Assembly: GCF_000213175.1 (NCBI RefSeq)
Contig: NW_009799101.1
Location: forward strand, 1,715,470 to 1,779,469
Direction of reading: 5' to 3'
Length of the DNA stretch: 64,000 nt
DNA from: Neurospora tetrasperma FGSC 2508
Lineage: Eukaryota > Ascomycota > Sordariomycetes > Sordariales > Sordariaceae
Shown here: positions 48,717 to 61,511 of the stretch, in pieces
Numbering within the stretch: position 1 is the first letter of the stretch
How the letters are laid out: each line of letters starts with the position of its first letter
Position numbers and translations under genes: made by a program
The notes under the pieces: generated by a model
Database searches by the model: none
Seen by the model: only the letters and a program-made list of their open reading frames with translations
What the model was told of the DNA's origin: nothing

Positions 48717-49301
48717 CACTGGAGCCGATCTCGAGGCAGTCGGGGTTATTTAGGCAGGCAGACCGGATCCAAGATAAGGGCCTGAATTTCTTGGGTGGTA
48801 TTGGTTGTGGATAGGAGGAATGGAAACCGTTGTTTTGTATGGATACTTACCTACCTAGTGGTGTGTGTGTGCTGTGCTCGACTGCGAGGTGCGGTGCGTG
48901 CTTGGATGCAGGAAGTGGTGCAGTCTTTTGGTGCAGTGGTGGTGGTGGTGTTCAAGTGCAGTGCCCTACTGTGAAGCCCCTCACTCGCAGCCCAGGATCA
49001 TGACACGCGGGGAATCAGATGGAAATGCCCGGCCTGGTCGAGGCAGGTGGATGGGGGACCTTGGGAGGCAGAGTTGGGCTGCAAACTAACCAGAGAAGTG
49101 GAAATTGCCCTCTTCAAGTCTGTTTTGTTTTACCTCATACGAGTCTGTGATATGGCTCATGGCCCGGGATGGTTTTCAGTCACTTGTTTATCCTCAAGGT
49201 AGGAACTAACTGTCGCAGGGGTGCAACCTACTATCACGCGATTCATCTACGAAAATAGCAGCATCCCATGGATTCGATGGTTGTTTATCAACTAACCTCT
49301 A

Positions 49302-49333
49302 CCGTAGAAACTCGCGCAATTGGCAAAACCAAA
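49302..49333 (+). repeat. Left terminal inverted repeat of the MITE
   Basis: A 32-bp arm pairing with 49522-49553 on the other strand, 31 of 32 matching. Outside the arms, beyond the flanking TA, the two sides no longer match closely. Confidence 0.8.
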
Positions 49334-49521
49334 TCCCTCTTTGAGCGCCCGACAGGAAGCACAGGAAGCAGCATACTCCTTCCTGTACATATGTCCGCTC
49401 AGTTAGTGAAGGCTCTAAAAAACTAGCCAACACTATCCTGCCTGCGTTCCAAAGTACAGGCTCGGACTCGAGCACTACAGATCATGCTGTACTATGCCCC
49501 AAAAACCTCTTTTTGTGGCAT

Positions 49522-49553
49522 TTTGGTTTTGCCAATTGCGCGAGTTTCTATGG
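49522..49553 (-). repeat. Right terminal inverted repeat of the MITE
   Basis: The inverted partner of the arm at 49302-49333. Similarity stops shortly inside the arm, where the left side reads TCCCTC and the right side (minus strand) reads ATGCCA. Confidence 0.8.
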
Positions 49554-51088
49554 TACCTACCTCTATCACGAACAGACGGGAGGGAATGGAGGTTCCCGCC
49601 TTGACCGGTGCAGACAAGGGAAGGCGGCTAGGTAGGTGGCTGTACTATGCAGTAGGTACCTAGGTAAACGGAAATACGGCAGTGGCAGCTTCATAGATCA
49701 CTAGACATATAGTACATACTGCACTGCTAGCGCCGCGCCGTACAACTGTCCCGAAGTGCAGATCCAGAAAGAGGAATGAAAAGAAAAACATACAACCACC
49801 TTCCCGTCGTCGGTCTCTTGTCAACGGTTCATCGTCGTCCCCAAATCATGCACTACGTACTGGCAGCTCACAGCATTAATGTCGTAATCAAGACCGCAAC
49901 CGTCCTGACATGGATGTGTGCCCTGCTTCAGCTGCATTATACGTCCCGATACAGAGGTACCCTTGCTTCCAGTTGTGAACGCTGCCACCAAATTTAAACG
50001 AACTGAAAGCGCGAAGCTGCAGCCTTTTTGCAGTGTAACGTGTGTAGTGTACCTACTACACACAGCACAACCTTCCTATCCTCGGGCTTGCGGTTCAAGG
50101 TGGCAAGTGGTGGTGCCACAATATTCACGCGAACGAGGACGGGTAAGGTCAGAAACACCTACCGAATTGCAATTGGTTTGCACCTGACTCTTTGCACGTC
50201 GGGGCGATTGATAGGCTGATGAAATTCTTGGTTGAAGGGCACACCGCAAGATGGCTTTCAAAACTATCTTCAACAACCTCAAATTTTTAGCTGCACTCGA
50301 GCCGCACTGCCGCACAGATTCCTTGCCTGCAGCTCTTCACGTCTTGTGATTTGCCGAATGGTGATGCAGAAATGCAAAGAAAGACGCTATGAAAAGTCCA
50401 GATGCTCAACTGACAAAAGCAAGAGCTCTTGGCTTGTCACAACGTCAACCGCGGTACCGGGCGCTAAACGCACGGGCTCTCGAGGTGCAGATCCCCCGCA
50501 TTGAAGGTGGATCCGACCTTTGCCTGGCTGGCGTCATGGACCTCACCTTAAGTGGTCGACTTAGGCATATAGGGCGGTGAGTGCTGGCGCAAAGCGTTGT
50601 GCCTTTGATGACCGCCTTTGATGTGACGCCTCCTCGGTTCACATGCCACCCTTGCTTATCGCAGTGAGGTTGTTCACTGATAAGAACCATAATTCTGATC
50701 GAATCTCAAGCCTTCACCAGGACTCGGCATCAAGGTCCACGGACGCAGAGGACCCCATCATTAGGTATTTTCCAACTGCCAATTCACGTACAAGTGGATT
50801 GCCTTTCCTAACCTTTCCATTCCTACGACCAGTACTTATCAACTTCGCAACCAGATCGTCTGACAAATCAACAACCACCCGGCGACGAACATTTCGAAAA
50901 TATCCAACCACCCCAATTCGAAAAATCGAATTGCTCGCCAATTCCGAAAACCAAACAACAAATCAACTTACCCAAAATCACCTACTGGATTCATCACTTA
51001 CCTTGCCGTGGTCCATTCGCAACGACATCGACGGCGCACTCAACAACCACCACCCAACAATTGACTTGTAACCACGCTTTTGGTCGAC

Positions 51089-52678
51089 ATGTCGGTTTTC
51101 CTACCCCCCGAGACCATCACGGTCAAGCGGCGCAAGCGTGGCGCCGAAGATGCGCCTGTCGACTTCCTGAGTTAGCCGTCTCTGACAAGTTCTTGACAAT
51201 TCCTGGTTGCAATGCTAACAATTGGAATCAGGGGTCGAGGGCAGCAAGCGTTCGCGAAATGGAGAAGGCAGCTGGGTGTACCGGCTCAAACAAGCCACGG
51301 ACATCGTAGCCCCGCAGCCAACCGTACCGACCATTCAGACAACGAAAGAAGGCGATGAGAAGAGGCGCATCATCAAGCCTCTTCCCCGTCCGAGATCGCA
51401 AAGGATGACACCCCAGCCCGGCGCCTCGCCAATCATCGAGCCAACATCTACGTCCCAGACAACCAAAGCGACCGAGCCTACTCTTCGACGATTCCACCTC
51501 TCCAAAACCATTGTATCGCAAGCCTCAACATCAGGGCCCGTCTCCAAGAAGCGCGCCAGCACCGTCATCTTCGTCGAGCGCAATTCGAAGCGAAAGTCTC
51601 TCCACGAGAACCAGACTCTTGAGCAGTCGAGATCAGTGAACGCCCACAATGGCCCTGCCGCTGTTCAGCCCAAGCCGTCGACCGGCTACACCTACCAGGA
51701 GCCTCCTCCAGCCGATCCCAATGACACCGGGGTGAAGCGATCATACAAGCGACCCGGTACGAGACGCTTTCAGCCCTCGGCCGAGTCGAAGCCTGGATCA
51801 ACCCACCCTGCTCTCCCCCCCTCGCTGGTCAATCGCAATGTCAACGTCGACATGGATCAGCTCGCCCAGGAAATGGACGCCTACACACTCAGCGCAATCA
51901 CTAGCCATCTGAGCAAGTTGGATGAGGCAAGTGCCAAGGCTGCGGAGAGGAAAGCCAAGTTCAAGCCCAAGGCTCCCGCGCTGAGATACGCACAACGACA
52001 CCCGGAGGCTGCGGCTGCGGCTGCTCGCACTAAGGAGGTGGCCCCTCAGGCTACTGCTGCTGCTGCTGCGGCGCCAATGGACGATGATATGGACATTGAG
52101 ATGCTCGACACCTCCGACGATGACGACTACGTCGTTGAGGAATACTACCGCGTGCCCGCCAGCCGGCTCAACGAGGAAGAGGTGGCGGCCACCCAGGTCG
52201 GTCTGTTGGTGTTCGATTCCGAGCCCGACAAGATTGACTTCTTCTTTGGTGCGGAGGAGGATGACGAGTTTGAGTTTCCGGAGGATGAAGACGATGAGAA
52301 CCGTATGTTATGCTTTTTCCTCCTTCCCTGCTTTCCCCCCCTCTCTCTCTGTTCGGTAAAGGAAACTAACACCAACCACAAACAGACGAAAACTACTACG
52401 CAGCCGACTATCCCGACGAAGATCTCGAATGGGACGACGAACTTGACCGCAACCCGTACGAGTACGTGACAGGTAACGCCTCCGACAGGGAGGAGTTTGA
52501 TGCGGAGCTGGATGACAACGATGACGATGACTTTGTCAACGCAGACGAGAGGTTCATGGATCATGTCTGGCAGACGAGTAATGAGATGGCGGATATGGTT
52601 GCATATGCGAGAGGGTACGACGGTGATAGACCGGAGCCTGCGGTGGCTGGGTTCCCGAGGGGGTTTCCTTATGAATAG
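51089..52678 (+). CDS. iwr1: Iwr1, RNA polymerase II nuclear-import adaptor
   Basis: Three exons (51089-51170, 51232-52302, 52386-52678) give 481 residues. The N terminus (ETITVKRRKRGAEDAPVDFL, then RVEGSKRSR) is the conserved Iwr1 start, with a basic stretch that acts as the nuclear-localisation signal in yeast Iwr1. It spans the first intron, which supports that splice. The middle is low complexity. The C-terminal Iwr1 domain is very acidic: EEYYRVPASRLNEE near 350, FFFGAEEDDEFEFPEDEDDE, and, after the second intron, NYYAADYPDEDLEWDDELDR with ADERFMDHVW. Iwr1 binds assembled RNA polymerase II in the cytoplasm and takes it into the nucleus with importin. Start ATG context is gacATGT, acceptable. 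Convergent with the PAS kinase gene. Confidence 0.9.
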
Positions 52679-53786
52679 GATTGATAGGGATAATGGCTCT
52701 TGGGGAGTTGGGCAGTGGGTTAAGGACACCGGGGTAGAGGGGAGAGCGGAGGTGGGACATAAATTGGCAGTCATCGCTATGAGCATGTATACCTGCTGAT
52801 GTGGATTACATGATTATAGGTAGTTATTATACCCCATAGTCTCAAGGACCGTCGCACAACAAGACGGACTGGGCTGGGTGGTAGTCGTGTCATGAAAGCA
52901 CAGCACAGCGCAGCAAAGTAGATAGAGTCTGCTTCTTCAAAGCTCTCTTCCTATTACTTTAAAGTTATGGTACAGAGTACTTCCTTTGCTCTGACTTTGG
53001 ATCTGATGTGAAGTGATTATGTGCATTGATCAACAAAGAGTGTTTAAATGGAACAGGACGAATGCCTTTGAGTAAAATTTCAGAGACATGGAATAACTTT
53101 GAGTACGAATGTCCTGAATGGAAACCGATAAAACTTGTCAAATAACTACAAGAATAGCATTCGAAGTTTAATCTCTACAATCCCTTCTTTCGCTATGGGC
53201 TCTTTGGCACTTGGTCTACAATTCCCCGAGTTGTCTTTTTTTTCTTTCTTCTTGGTCATATTAACACAGTCCACTCACGCAGAAGAGTTAAGACAATATC
53301 TTCATGTAAAAGCTAAAGAGCAAAAAAAAAAAAAAGATATTAAGCGCAAGTGTAGCGTAGGTAGCTTGACAAGACATGCTCACAATAAGAAGAATCTTGA
53401 TAAGAAGAAGAAGAAACTAACAAACAAAAACGCCATCTTTTCTAACAACCCAAAATACTTGATGTCTTCAAGGTTGATGATATGCAATATGGATATGATG
53501 ATGATAAAGTGTGAAGTTTCGGTATCATGAACAATGAAGAAAAGAACAACCGCCACCAACCGCTCTTCTCCCTCGTTCTTTCCCCCCACCCCCGAATATC
53601 TCTGCTGGCAACACACGCTCAAAACACTCGCTCACAACCATATGACTCGAGTCCCCAGTCGTAACAGAATTGCTTTTCCATACGTTCATGCCACTTTTCC
53701 TTCTCTCCTCCCACTTCCGATTTCCATTTTTTTCCCCTTTCCCATCTCGTCAACCCGCACACAGAAAGTTGCCTTCTTCCAGACCA
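52679..53786. other. Convergent 3' ends of iwr1 and the PAS kinase gene
   Basis: About 1.1 kb between convergent genes. The middle (about 53150-53520) is AT-rich with an A13 run and several GAA/AAG stretches. No gene was found; a 131-codon frame at 53135-53530 is lysine-rich low complexity over this AT-rich DNA. Confidence 0.6.
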
Positions 53787-56700
53787 CTAGTCATCCGCCA
53801 TGGCACACCAAGGATGCGCCAAAACCTCCTCGATCGTCGACCGCTGCGAGACATCGCGATCGAGCATCTTCCGAATCAAGTCAATACTCTCGTCGCTAAT
53901 GACGTAGGGAACGCGCAGGTCGCGGTCCATGATCTCATCGATGCTGTAAAAGGGGTTCTCCTTGTAGATAATGGTATACAGCAAGATACCGAGGGCCCAG
54001 ACATCCTGTTCCTTGCCGCCGTAGGGCTTGCCAGCGAGGACTTCGGGGGCAGCGTAATCTTGAAGTGGGTAGGGTTCAGTTAGTTTTATCAAGGACGCCT
54101 CGATTGGAAAAGATGAGAAGACAATGACTTACCAATTGTACCCACAAACACATCAAAGGGTCCGCTCTTGATGTACGCCGCACTTCCAAAGTCAATCAGC
54201 TTGATCCGGCCCTCCCCGTCCAGGATGACGTTCTCATCCTTGATGTCGCGGTGGACGACGAGTGCCTTGGTGTGCAGATGGTGGATGGCGCGTGCAACCT
54301 GTACGAAAATGCTGCGACTCTCTTGCTCGTCCATGTTGGTGCGAAGCTCAATATAGTCGAAAAGATCCATGCCGGGCAGGCCATGCGGTACCATCTCGAT
54401 GTAGTAGTTGACGCTGTCCTCGAAGAAGTCCTCCATCTCAACGATATTGGGATGCCTAAATCCTTCCCTCCGCAGGAAATCGAGAACGTGGATTTCCAGA
54501 GGCACGGTGCCGAGTCTCCTGTCGCGTGTCCAGGTGTCGACGAGAATGCGTTTCTTGGTGACGTACTTCAGCACGCACTTCTTGCCGCTGTTCTTGTACC
54601 GAGCTAGCTTCACCTGACCATACGCACCCTGGCCCATGTCTTCCAGAATGACAAAGTCGTCGATTGTTTTCTTCTTTGGAATCTCCACCGTCTTGGGCGT
54701 CTGAATGTCTTCCGTCTTGGGCTCGGCGGCCTTTGGTGTGCCCGTGAGCTTGGCGGCAGCTGTCATGGCGACTTCCTTGAGCTGGCGGGTGATGAGAGAG
54801 GTTGTGGATTCCCTTCGCTGACTTGGAGTTTCGCATTCTGATTCTGAGCTGGAGTCAGAATCCATTTTCGGAGGGGTGTGGGCGGGGGTCTGTCCAGGTG
54901 AAGGTTGATGCAGTGGAGTTGCTGTTCCAGATAACAAGGGCGATGCAAAACCAGGATTACTTTTGGTTGCGTGAAGGTGCCGTGAATATGTGATCCACAG
55001 AGCATAAACAAGTTCGGACTGAGAGACGGTGAAACTGTCCGTCATGTCCGCACCGGACACTGATTCTTCATCCTCGCTTTCTTCGGCGATTGCTTGATTC
55101 GATATCTGTGTTTGCTTTTCGCTCTTAACAACCCGCATTTGGATATCGATCTTGAGCTCAGACCCATCACGATGCTTCGCAGGCAGGCCTTCGGGGCGCA
55201 ATAGACTTGTTGCAGCATCCGGGCGTCCTTCTTTCAATGCGAGGAACGCTGCAGCCTTTCGGAAGGAGTGTTCGGGTATGACGATACCGTCTACCAGGTC
55301 AATGCCGTCTTCGTCTTTCAGAATGCGTATCACACCTGCAAAGTCCGGAACGAGATGACTGATAGGCAACCCATCGGGCTTTTCGTGGCCGAAGAGTGCA
55401 CCGCAGAAGACCGAATTAGAGCTCTTGATGGTAAAGGTCTGAGGACAGACAACCACAATACCGGCGATATGCGGGAAACTTGCTACTCGCAGTTCGGACT
55501 GACCCCTGACTTGGTCGATTGTTGCTGGAATATTGATTCGGTCAGAGTTGCGGCAAGTATAGTATCTTCGCTTCGCAATCTGTGCGTAATCGATCTCTCC
55601 AGTACGTGGGTCAAACCCTTGACGGGGAATGCGAGGTATTAGTTTGCCAACATCCATGCCAGGCTTCAAGTTCTCATCGCCCCAAATTGGACCGAGAGCT
55701 CCAGAAAGCTTGAGGACGACACCCTCCTCATCCAGCGTCAGATACGCAACGTCCTCATGGATCTCTTCAAGGACCCAAATGAGACCGACTTTTTTCTCCT
55801 TGACCCAAAGGCTGGCCGATCCCGTCGCGCCATTGCGTTTCTGTACATCTGGTTAGTGCTAAACTTCAGGTAACTTTGCATAATGCCAGAACTCACCTGG
55901 ATTGGAACCACGTCGCCGCAAAGCAGTACGCCTCTTGATTGGGTAGCAGGGTGGTGTCCTTGTCCTGGCTTTGGTGGTTTCGGGTCGCCGTTATGAATCG
56001 TCGCTGCTCTCCTACCGGCGTTGCTTTTTGGGGGTTGGTTTCGGGAGTTTGGCTTGCTCAGAAGCTTTGCGGTTATTCCTCCGCCACGAGATCCTAGGAT
56101 ACTTGACATGGGCGGATTTGAGACTGGCTTAGCAATCTCACTCTCCGATCCGTCACCGGCATCGTCGGATGATCCCTGGAGCAGCTTTCGTTCCAGCCAT
56201 GCCCTCCTTTCCTCCTGTACAACTTCCAGAATTCCCATCTTCCTAACTTCGGCCTTGGTGACTCCAAACAGAAGGCATGCAAGATCGTTGGCAGCGAGAA
56301 TCGTCCAAGGGGGCTTTGATTCTGTAGTAAAGATGGCCTGGGCAGCGGGTGCCCACCTTGTTGAGTGACCATGGACGGCGGATGAAACTGCAGGTGGCTG
56401 ACTCGAAACGCTCGAGAATGACTGTCGGGCAGGGGAAGGCAGGTGGTCTTGTGGGCCAGAGTCAACGGCCAGAAAAGGTGTCGCCATGACATCCATGAGC
56501 TTCTGCTGCATCTGCGCATGCTCCGTATCAGTCATGGTTCGCTTCAAGAAGCCTGGACGCAGAGAGGTTGAGGGCGATGTCTGCGCAGTAGTACCGCTCT
56601 CGTTGGTCGTACTCCTGGATGAGTGTTCGGAGTCGTTGCCGAGGCTGAACTTTGCTGGTCGAGATGTGTCGGTTTCCTTTTGGGGTTTTGTCGCTCCAAT

Positions 56701-57570
56701 GGTCTTCTGAGAGGCCGGTGATTCTGGCGCTATACTTTCGTCGTCCTCGAGTGGCTCTGGACTTGCGCTCCTGGGTACCATAAACTGTTTGTCGAATATA
56801 TTTTCTCCTGACAGCTCGGCCGGTCCGGTAAGAGGCCCCGTAGACAAAGTGACATCACCATTAGGGAGACTCCCAGCTCCCACCAACTGTGCCCGTGCCA
56901 ACAAGTCCAACACGTTTTGAGTCTCAACGTCGCCTGATATCCGTGCTTGCACACTCGCAAGAGCCACGTTGGCGGTATTAGATGCCACTGACCAACCCAT
57001 CCGATCCTTCATAAACTCGATAGACCTCTTTAAGACGTTCTGGCGGTTGTGAATCAAGTCTTCCGACTGGTGGGCGAAGGAGAAGGAGTGAAGGGATTCG
57101 GAGGGAAAGCGGCTGAGGTCTTCGGTGAAGGCTATGCTTGGCGAATTGGGGACCGATGATAAGGGTATCGAGTTGCTGTGCACATCCAGCATAGTTGTGA
57201 GGGAGGCAGATCTGGTAATGGCCGACCCAAAGGAAGGTTTCCGACTGCCGGGTGCTGATGGCAGAGTGCCGGTACGGAGGGGAAGTGGTTGCTGTCGGAT
57301 GCGTCGCAAACCGGAGAGGCCCAGACCGTGGTCGTGGTCGGTCATGACAGAACTTCTAAGGAAGGGAGAGGAAGTCAGCAACTAGGCTTGCAGGATGCGA
57401 GATATAGACGGGCGGTGGGGGGCCGAGTCAGATTGTGCGACTGTGCATCCGCAAACCGGTGAATGTGAGACAAGCAGAAGGGCTTCCAGGTCCGGAGCAG
57501 CCTTGCGGCCTTGGGAACCTTATGTTGACTCCCTTGCAACCATGTAGTAAACATTTGCTAACCTTGCCAT
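53787..57570 (-). CDS. PAS kinase (Psk1/PASK-type serine/threonine kinase)
   Basis: Four exons on the minus strand (57570-57563, 57355-55897, 55840-54133, 54058-53787) give 1148 residues. A PAS-like segment is visible near residues 355-410 (WTILAANDLACLLFGVTKAE, with VRKMGILEVVQEERR), and a second PAS-like stretch near 595-655 (IAGIVVVCPQTFTIKSSNSV). The kinase domain is about 883-1145: MGQGAYGQVKLARY, CVLKYVTKKR (Lys913), VVHRDIKDENVILD (Asp1020), LIDFGSAAY (DFG near 1038) and DYAAPEVLAGKPYGGKEQDV, the last joined by the 74-bp third intron. PAS kinases sense metabolic state and adjust carbohydrate storage and translation; in yeast, Psk1/2 act on glycogen synthase and Ugp1. The first coding exon would be only 8 nt (ATGGCAAG), spliced over 207 bp to AGTTCTGTCATG; if wrong, the ATG at 57345 starts an 1140-residue form. 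Confidence 0.92.
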
Positions 57571-58884
57571 GGCATCGTACTCAACGGCAGCCGGGCCGGC
57601 ATCGAAGGAGAAGCGTAGACGCGCCTTTTCGGAACTGTCATTTGTTACGCTAAGGTTCCCGGTACTCTTGTTCTTGGGCAGATGCAGGGCGGGCGACACT
57701 GACAGAGAGGCTGACCGGGCTTGCCCCTCCGCATCGTGTCGTTGTCTTTCTTCGCCTGCGATCAATGGCACGACAAGTGTCAGTACAGTTTGCGCTGCAA
57801 ATCAATTGTTGAGAGTAGAAGCAGTGGTTGGCTGAATGTGATGTCCGGGCAGGGCCGTACGGGGATCAGACTGAAGGATGACGGGCACATGCATGATGAT
57901 GATGGGACGGAGAGTAGTTCGCGGGGAGGGGGGGCAGAGCCAGAACCCACCATTCTCCGGGTTTCCACCATATATCCCGAGCATAATTGAGCAACACGCT
58001 TGTGAACCGGGGGTACGCCAAGTTCAAGCTAGACGATGCGGCGCAAGGAGTTGTCGCGTCCTTGCTGATTCTTTCACCCCGAGGGATCAAGAAAAGCAAC
58101 AAAGCAGCCGGGTGTTGCGAAGGTGTGTTCGGTCGGGCTTTTTCAGGACTCGCAGGTCAGGCGGGCGGGGCTGCGTGCAAATCGAAGTCGAGAAAAGCTC
58201 TGTCGGGGGTGCTCCGCCTGCGCGTCGTAGGTAGTGTGGTCGGGAACGTCTTTGGTGGGAGTTTGATGTTCTGCGATGCGAAGCAAGGACTGGAGAAGAG
58301 GCGGGGAGTCTGGATCGAAATAGCCACTCGATCCGAACTCCAACTCGGTCTCTAATATCCAGTTGGCGATAATCGGATGGACAATACGTAAGTCGAGTGA
58401 GTGGATGCGCAAGCGAAGCAGCCGGACGGAACGGTTGGGCTAGGCCAATGCGACCTTCTGGACGGAGGCGTTGCTGCCCCAAGAGTTGGACGGGACGGGA
58501 GTGTCTGGCGTATGATGGGCGAGGAGCTCGCTGTGGTTGGGGCGAGTGTCCGGCTCCAGGCTGGAATGCTATGATGGGATCGTAAATGTCGGGAAGAGGC
58601 GTCCGGGTGGTTTGGAGGGTTGGGCGAAAGTATAGAGGCGGACGGTAGGTAGAATGGTTCGTTTAAGGGTGATGGCAGCGGGAGGCGGGACCGTGACCGT
58701 TGCCGTGGATTTCCAGGTATGATGGGAGAACGGACCGACCCACGGGCAAGTTCCAAACAACCCGCCCGACTCGAACAAGTGACGACCAGTTCGTCGATGT
58801 GTGATGCACACAGCCTACTAGTAGCCCGGGATTCCACTTGTACTGAATGGGGGCCCCGTCAACACGCCAAGAACAGGGGCACCC

Positions 58885-58907
58885 AAAAAAAAAAAAAAAA
58901 AAAAAAA
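58885..58907. repeat. A homopolymer (A23)
   Basis: Twenty-three consecutive A in gene-free DNA upstream of the PAS kinase gene. No retroposon body recognised next to it. Confidence 0.9.
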
Positions 58908-61511
58908 GACACCGCGGCGCTGGCCAGCTACCTCGGCGACTGGAGCTTGTTAGTGCGGACCACAACTTAACTATGCCGTAATCATACACGCACGTAAACA
59001 GCTTGGTACACTAGAGGTAGAGGTATATAGCAGTGTGATCTCTCATAAGCTAACAAGATGCTTTCTCTTCCGTCCTTGGTCGGACAAGCTTGTCGAGATA
59101 GATCGATAGAGGTAACGTCTAGACCGTCCTATGTAGGAGCGTTTTCCGGCCTACCAATTGGGATCATGACTGATACCTAGAGGTAGTTGGTGTCTTGCAT
59201 CGATCCAAGCTCCAGACTCGAGAGAGTGCCCGGATCCGTTGGGCTGCACTGATGGCGCAACTGCGACGAGTGTGTAGAGGTAGCTACGAGCTGGCGCTGG
59301 TGGTTCTCTCCCTTTCGGGTTGCAACTTCACGGAGACAGATATAAAGAGACCAATACCGCAAGACCCAACTCGAAGCGTTGTGGGGTTGGCTTTGGATGC
59401 TTTCCTTTCCACTTCTTGCTACACAGCAACAAGACGAGAGGCTTTGAAAGTCACAATGCCGTACGTTCCTTTATTTTCGTTCAAATTTTTAATTTTTTTT
59501 GGTTTTTTTTTGACTTGAAGTTTTTGACTTGTCACGATTCCCAGACCGAACCCGCCGTTATCCTTTAGCGGCAGTACAAACTGGAGGCTACGCAATGCAA
59601 GGCATGACAACCTGGACGCCCCAAAATGGAGAAGAATCTCAACACAAGAGGGTCCCGTTCAACCCATCATCCATGGCGGTCCATGACCGCCCACGCGGTG
59701 CTGGGATACTGTGTTGTCTAACACGGTCCTCACCTTATCACTGCAGCGATGGAACACAACCGGGCCCATTCTTGGGCTGCCAGGCATGAACATGTGCTTC
59801 TTTGGCCTTGGCTTGGACAAATGAGGCTTCTGTGTTTCCAGTGCGTGATATTTCTGATATCTCGATTTGTTGGCTTGATTTGAGGACATGTGAGAGATAT
59901 TCGGGAAACTGAAATTGGACGTTTCTGTGGTGCGCAACTTGGGCGCGGTCGATAGCCACACTGTGTGTTCGCCTCAGATCAAACTAAAATCTTGATAAAG
60001 CTCACTTTCTTCAATTGGGACGGGGTACCACCACTCATCAAATTACACTACACTACATGTTTACAACTCAAGTTCCATGCTTATTGGTTTTCATCACTTT
60101 TAGGAAAAAGCAGAGCTCTCGATCTTGTGTGTGACCATTTTCCATCAGACCATTGACCTAGATTGACATTCAAGATTTCTCGTCTGTGCAATAACAAAGA
60201 CGTCGAATACCCCTGAAGTGTCCATCGCCCTGGAGCTCCGATTTGTGTCCTTCATTCGGGCTTCAGGGGGAACCCAACAATAGAAGAGCCTCGGCGCATC
60301 TCAGCATTGCCTCAGAATGAGATTGATCGACAAAGCCAAAACACGGCACACGCAAGACATGACGAGGCAAGATCACCCACCCACGCTTCAGCAAACACAC
60401 TCTTTACCTTGATTGTCCTAAGCACGTGGGAAGATGAGCGAGTTTTAGAACACCAATCTGTCAGTGCAGACCCCCGTTTTCTCGCCGAGGTTGATGGCTT
60501 CAGGTGTTATTTCGGCGGATGGTCCACCTTGACTATTTGCGCTATGAAGGCATGGCAGCGCTCCTATATATGTGTGGTCGAATTCGACCTGTTGTTGAAA
60601 AGATTTTGAGACTTCTCATGTCCATTGTTGGGTTCTAGACAAGAGCGGGCGGAACTTGGCGGGCGAGTACTTTTTGATACCGTATTTCGGGTCAACTCCA
60701 ACCGGCGGGTCTCTACTATCGGCACAATAGCGCCCGCGGAATCCCGGTTCGGGAGACGGATGGGACGACTGCAACTTGGGACTGAACGGGCATCCATCCG
60801 GACGGTTCATCGGGAACCGAAATCCGGATGACCCCCGCATTTGCCCTTGGTATCATCCGCACTTTGCTCCTCCAACGTTTTTTCTAAATCCATCCCCACG
60901 TTGCTGCGCGAGCCCGGCAGCCCGTGTAAGTCGGCGGCTTGGCGGGATTGTGGAATGACGGGCCGGTATCTCTCGAACGACCTCGAAACAAAATCCGAGA
61001 TGGGACCTGAAGCGCACATATTGCGATCGCCGACATTTCAATCAGTTGTCGTCACCTTAAACTACCCCAGGCTCGCCAGATCCGGTTGGCAAGCAGAAAT
61101 CCTCAATCCTGAAACGTGATCTGCTTTGCGTAAAAGGGAGGGTCAGCTGAAGAGGGAATAGTCTTGATTGATATTGTTCACGCCCCGTGCTCAATTATGG
61201 TTACTGTCGTCGTCTATCTATTTACACCACGATCAGCAACGTCGAGTGTCGTGTGACAACTTGAAAAGAGATTCCACCTGACCCGTTGTCGGGCATCCAA
61301 CAGCCCAGCCCTATGGCTGTTTGCATGCCGGTTCACGGTATTCAAGACCGTCACGGGAACGGAAGTCTGTGTTTTCGAGAAACCTCTACCCCATGTTCGA
61401 CGTTATTGTGTAAACTTTGTGGATTGTAAACAGTCAGCATAGCATACACTTCAGGGAACGCCCCGATGTAAGAAGCTGATGCTCTGCAATGTGTGAACCA
61501 CGCATCGAGTT

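Larger units (their letters stand above)
49302..49553. mobile_element. Miniature inverted-repeat transposable element (MITE), 252 bp
   Basis: The left end (49302-49333) begins CCGTAGAAACTCGCGCAATT and continues through GGCAAAACCAAA. The right end (49522-49553), read on the minus strand, is the same sequence with one G-to-A difference at the fourth base. That is about 32 bp of terminal inverted repeat with a single mismatch. Each end is flanked by TA (49300-49301 and 49554-49555), which fits a TA target-site duplication as made by Tc1/mariner-type transposases. The interior of about 188 bp has no coding capacity, so it would be a non-autonomous element. Neurospora is known to have a short Tc1-like element of this general class (Guest); I cannot say whether this is the same family. 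Confidence 0.75.
47961..51088. other. 3.1-kb divergent promoter between the CBM48 gene and iwr1
   Basis: A long region between divergent genes. It contains a likely leader intron of the CBM48 gene, a miniature inverted-repeat element (49302-49553) and several TAGGTA/ACCTA motifs (48845-48856, 49626-49672). Frames up to about 140 codons (50643-51071) are open but rich in S, T and N and look like leader sequence of iwr1. Confidence 0.55.
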
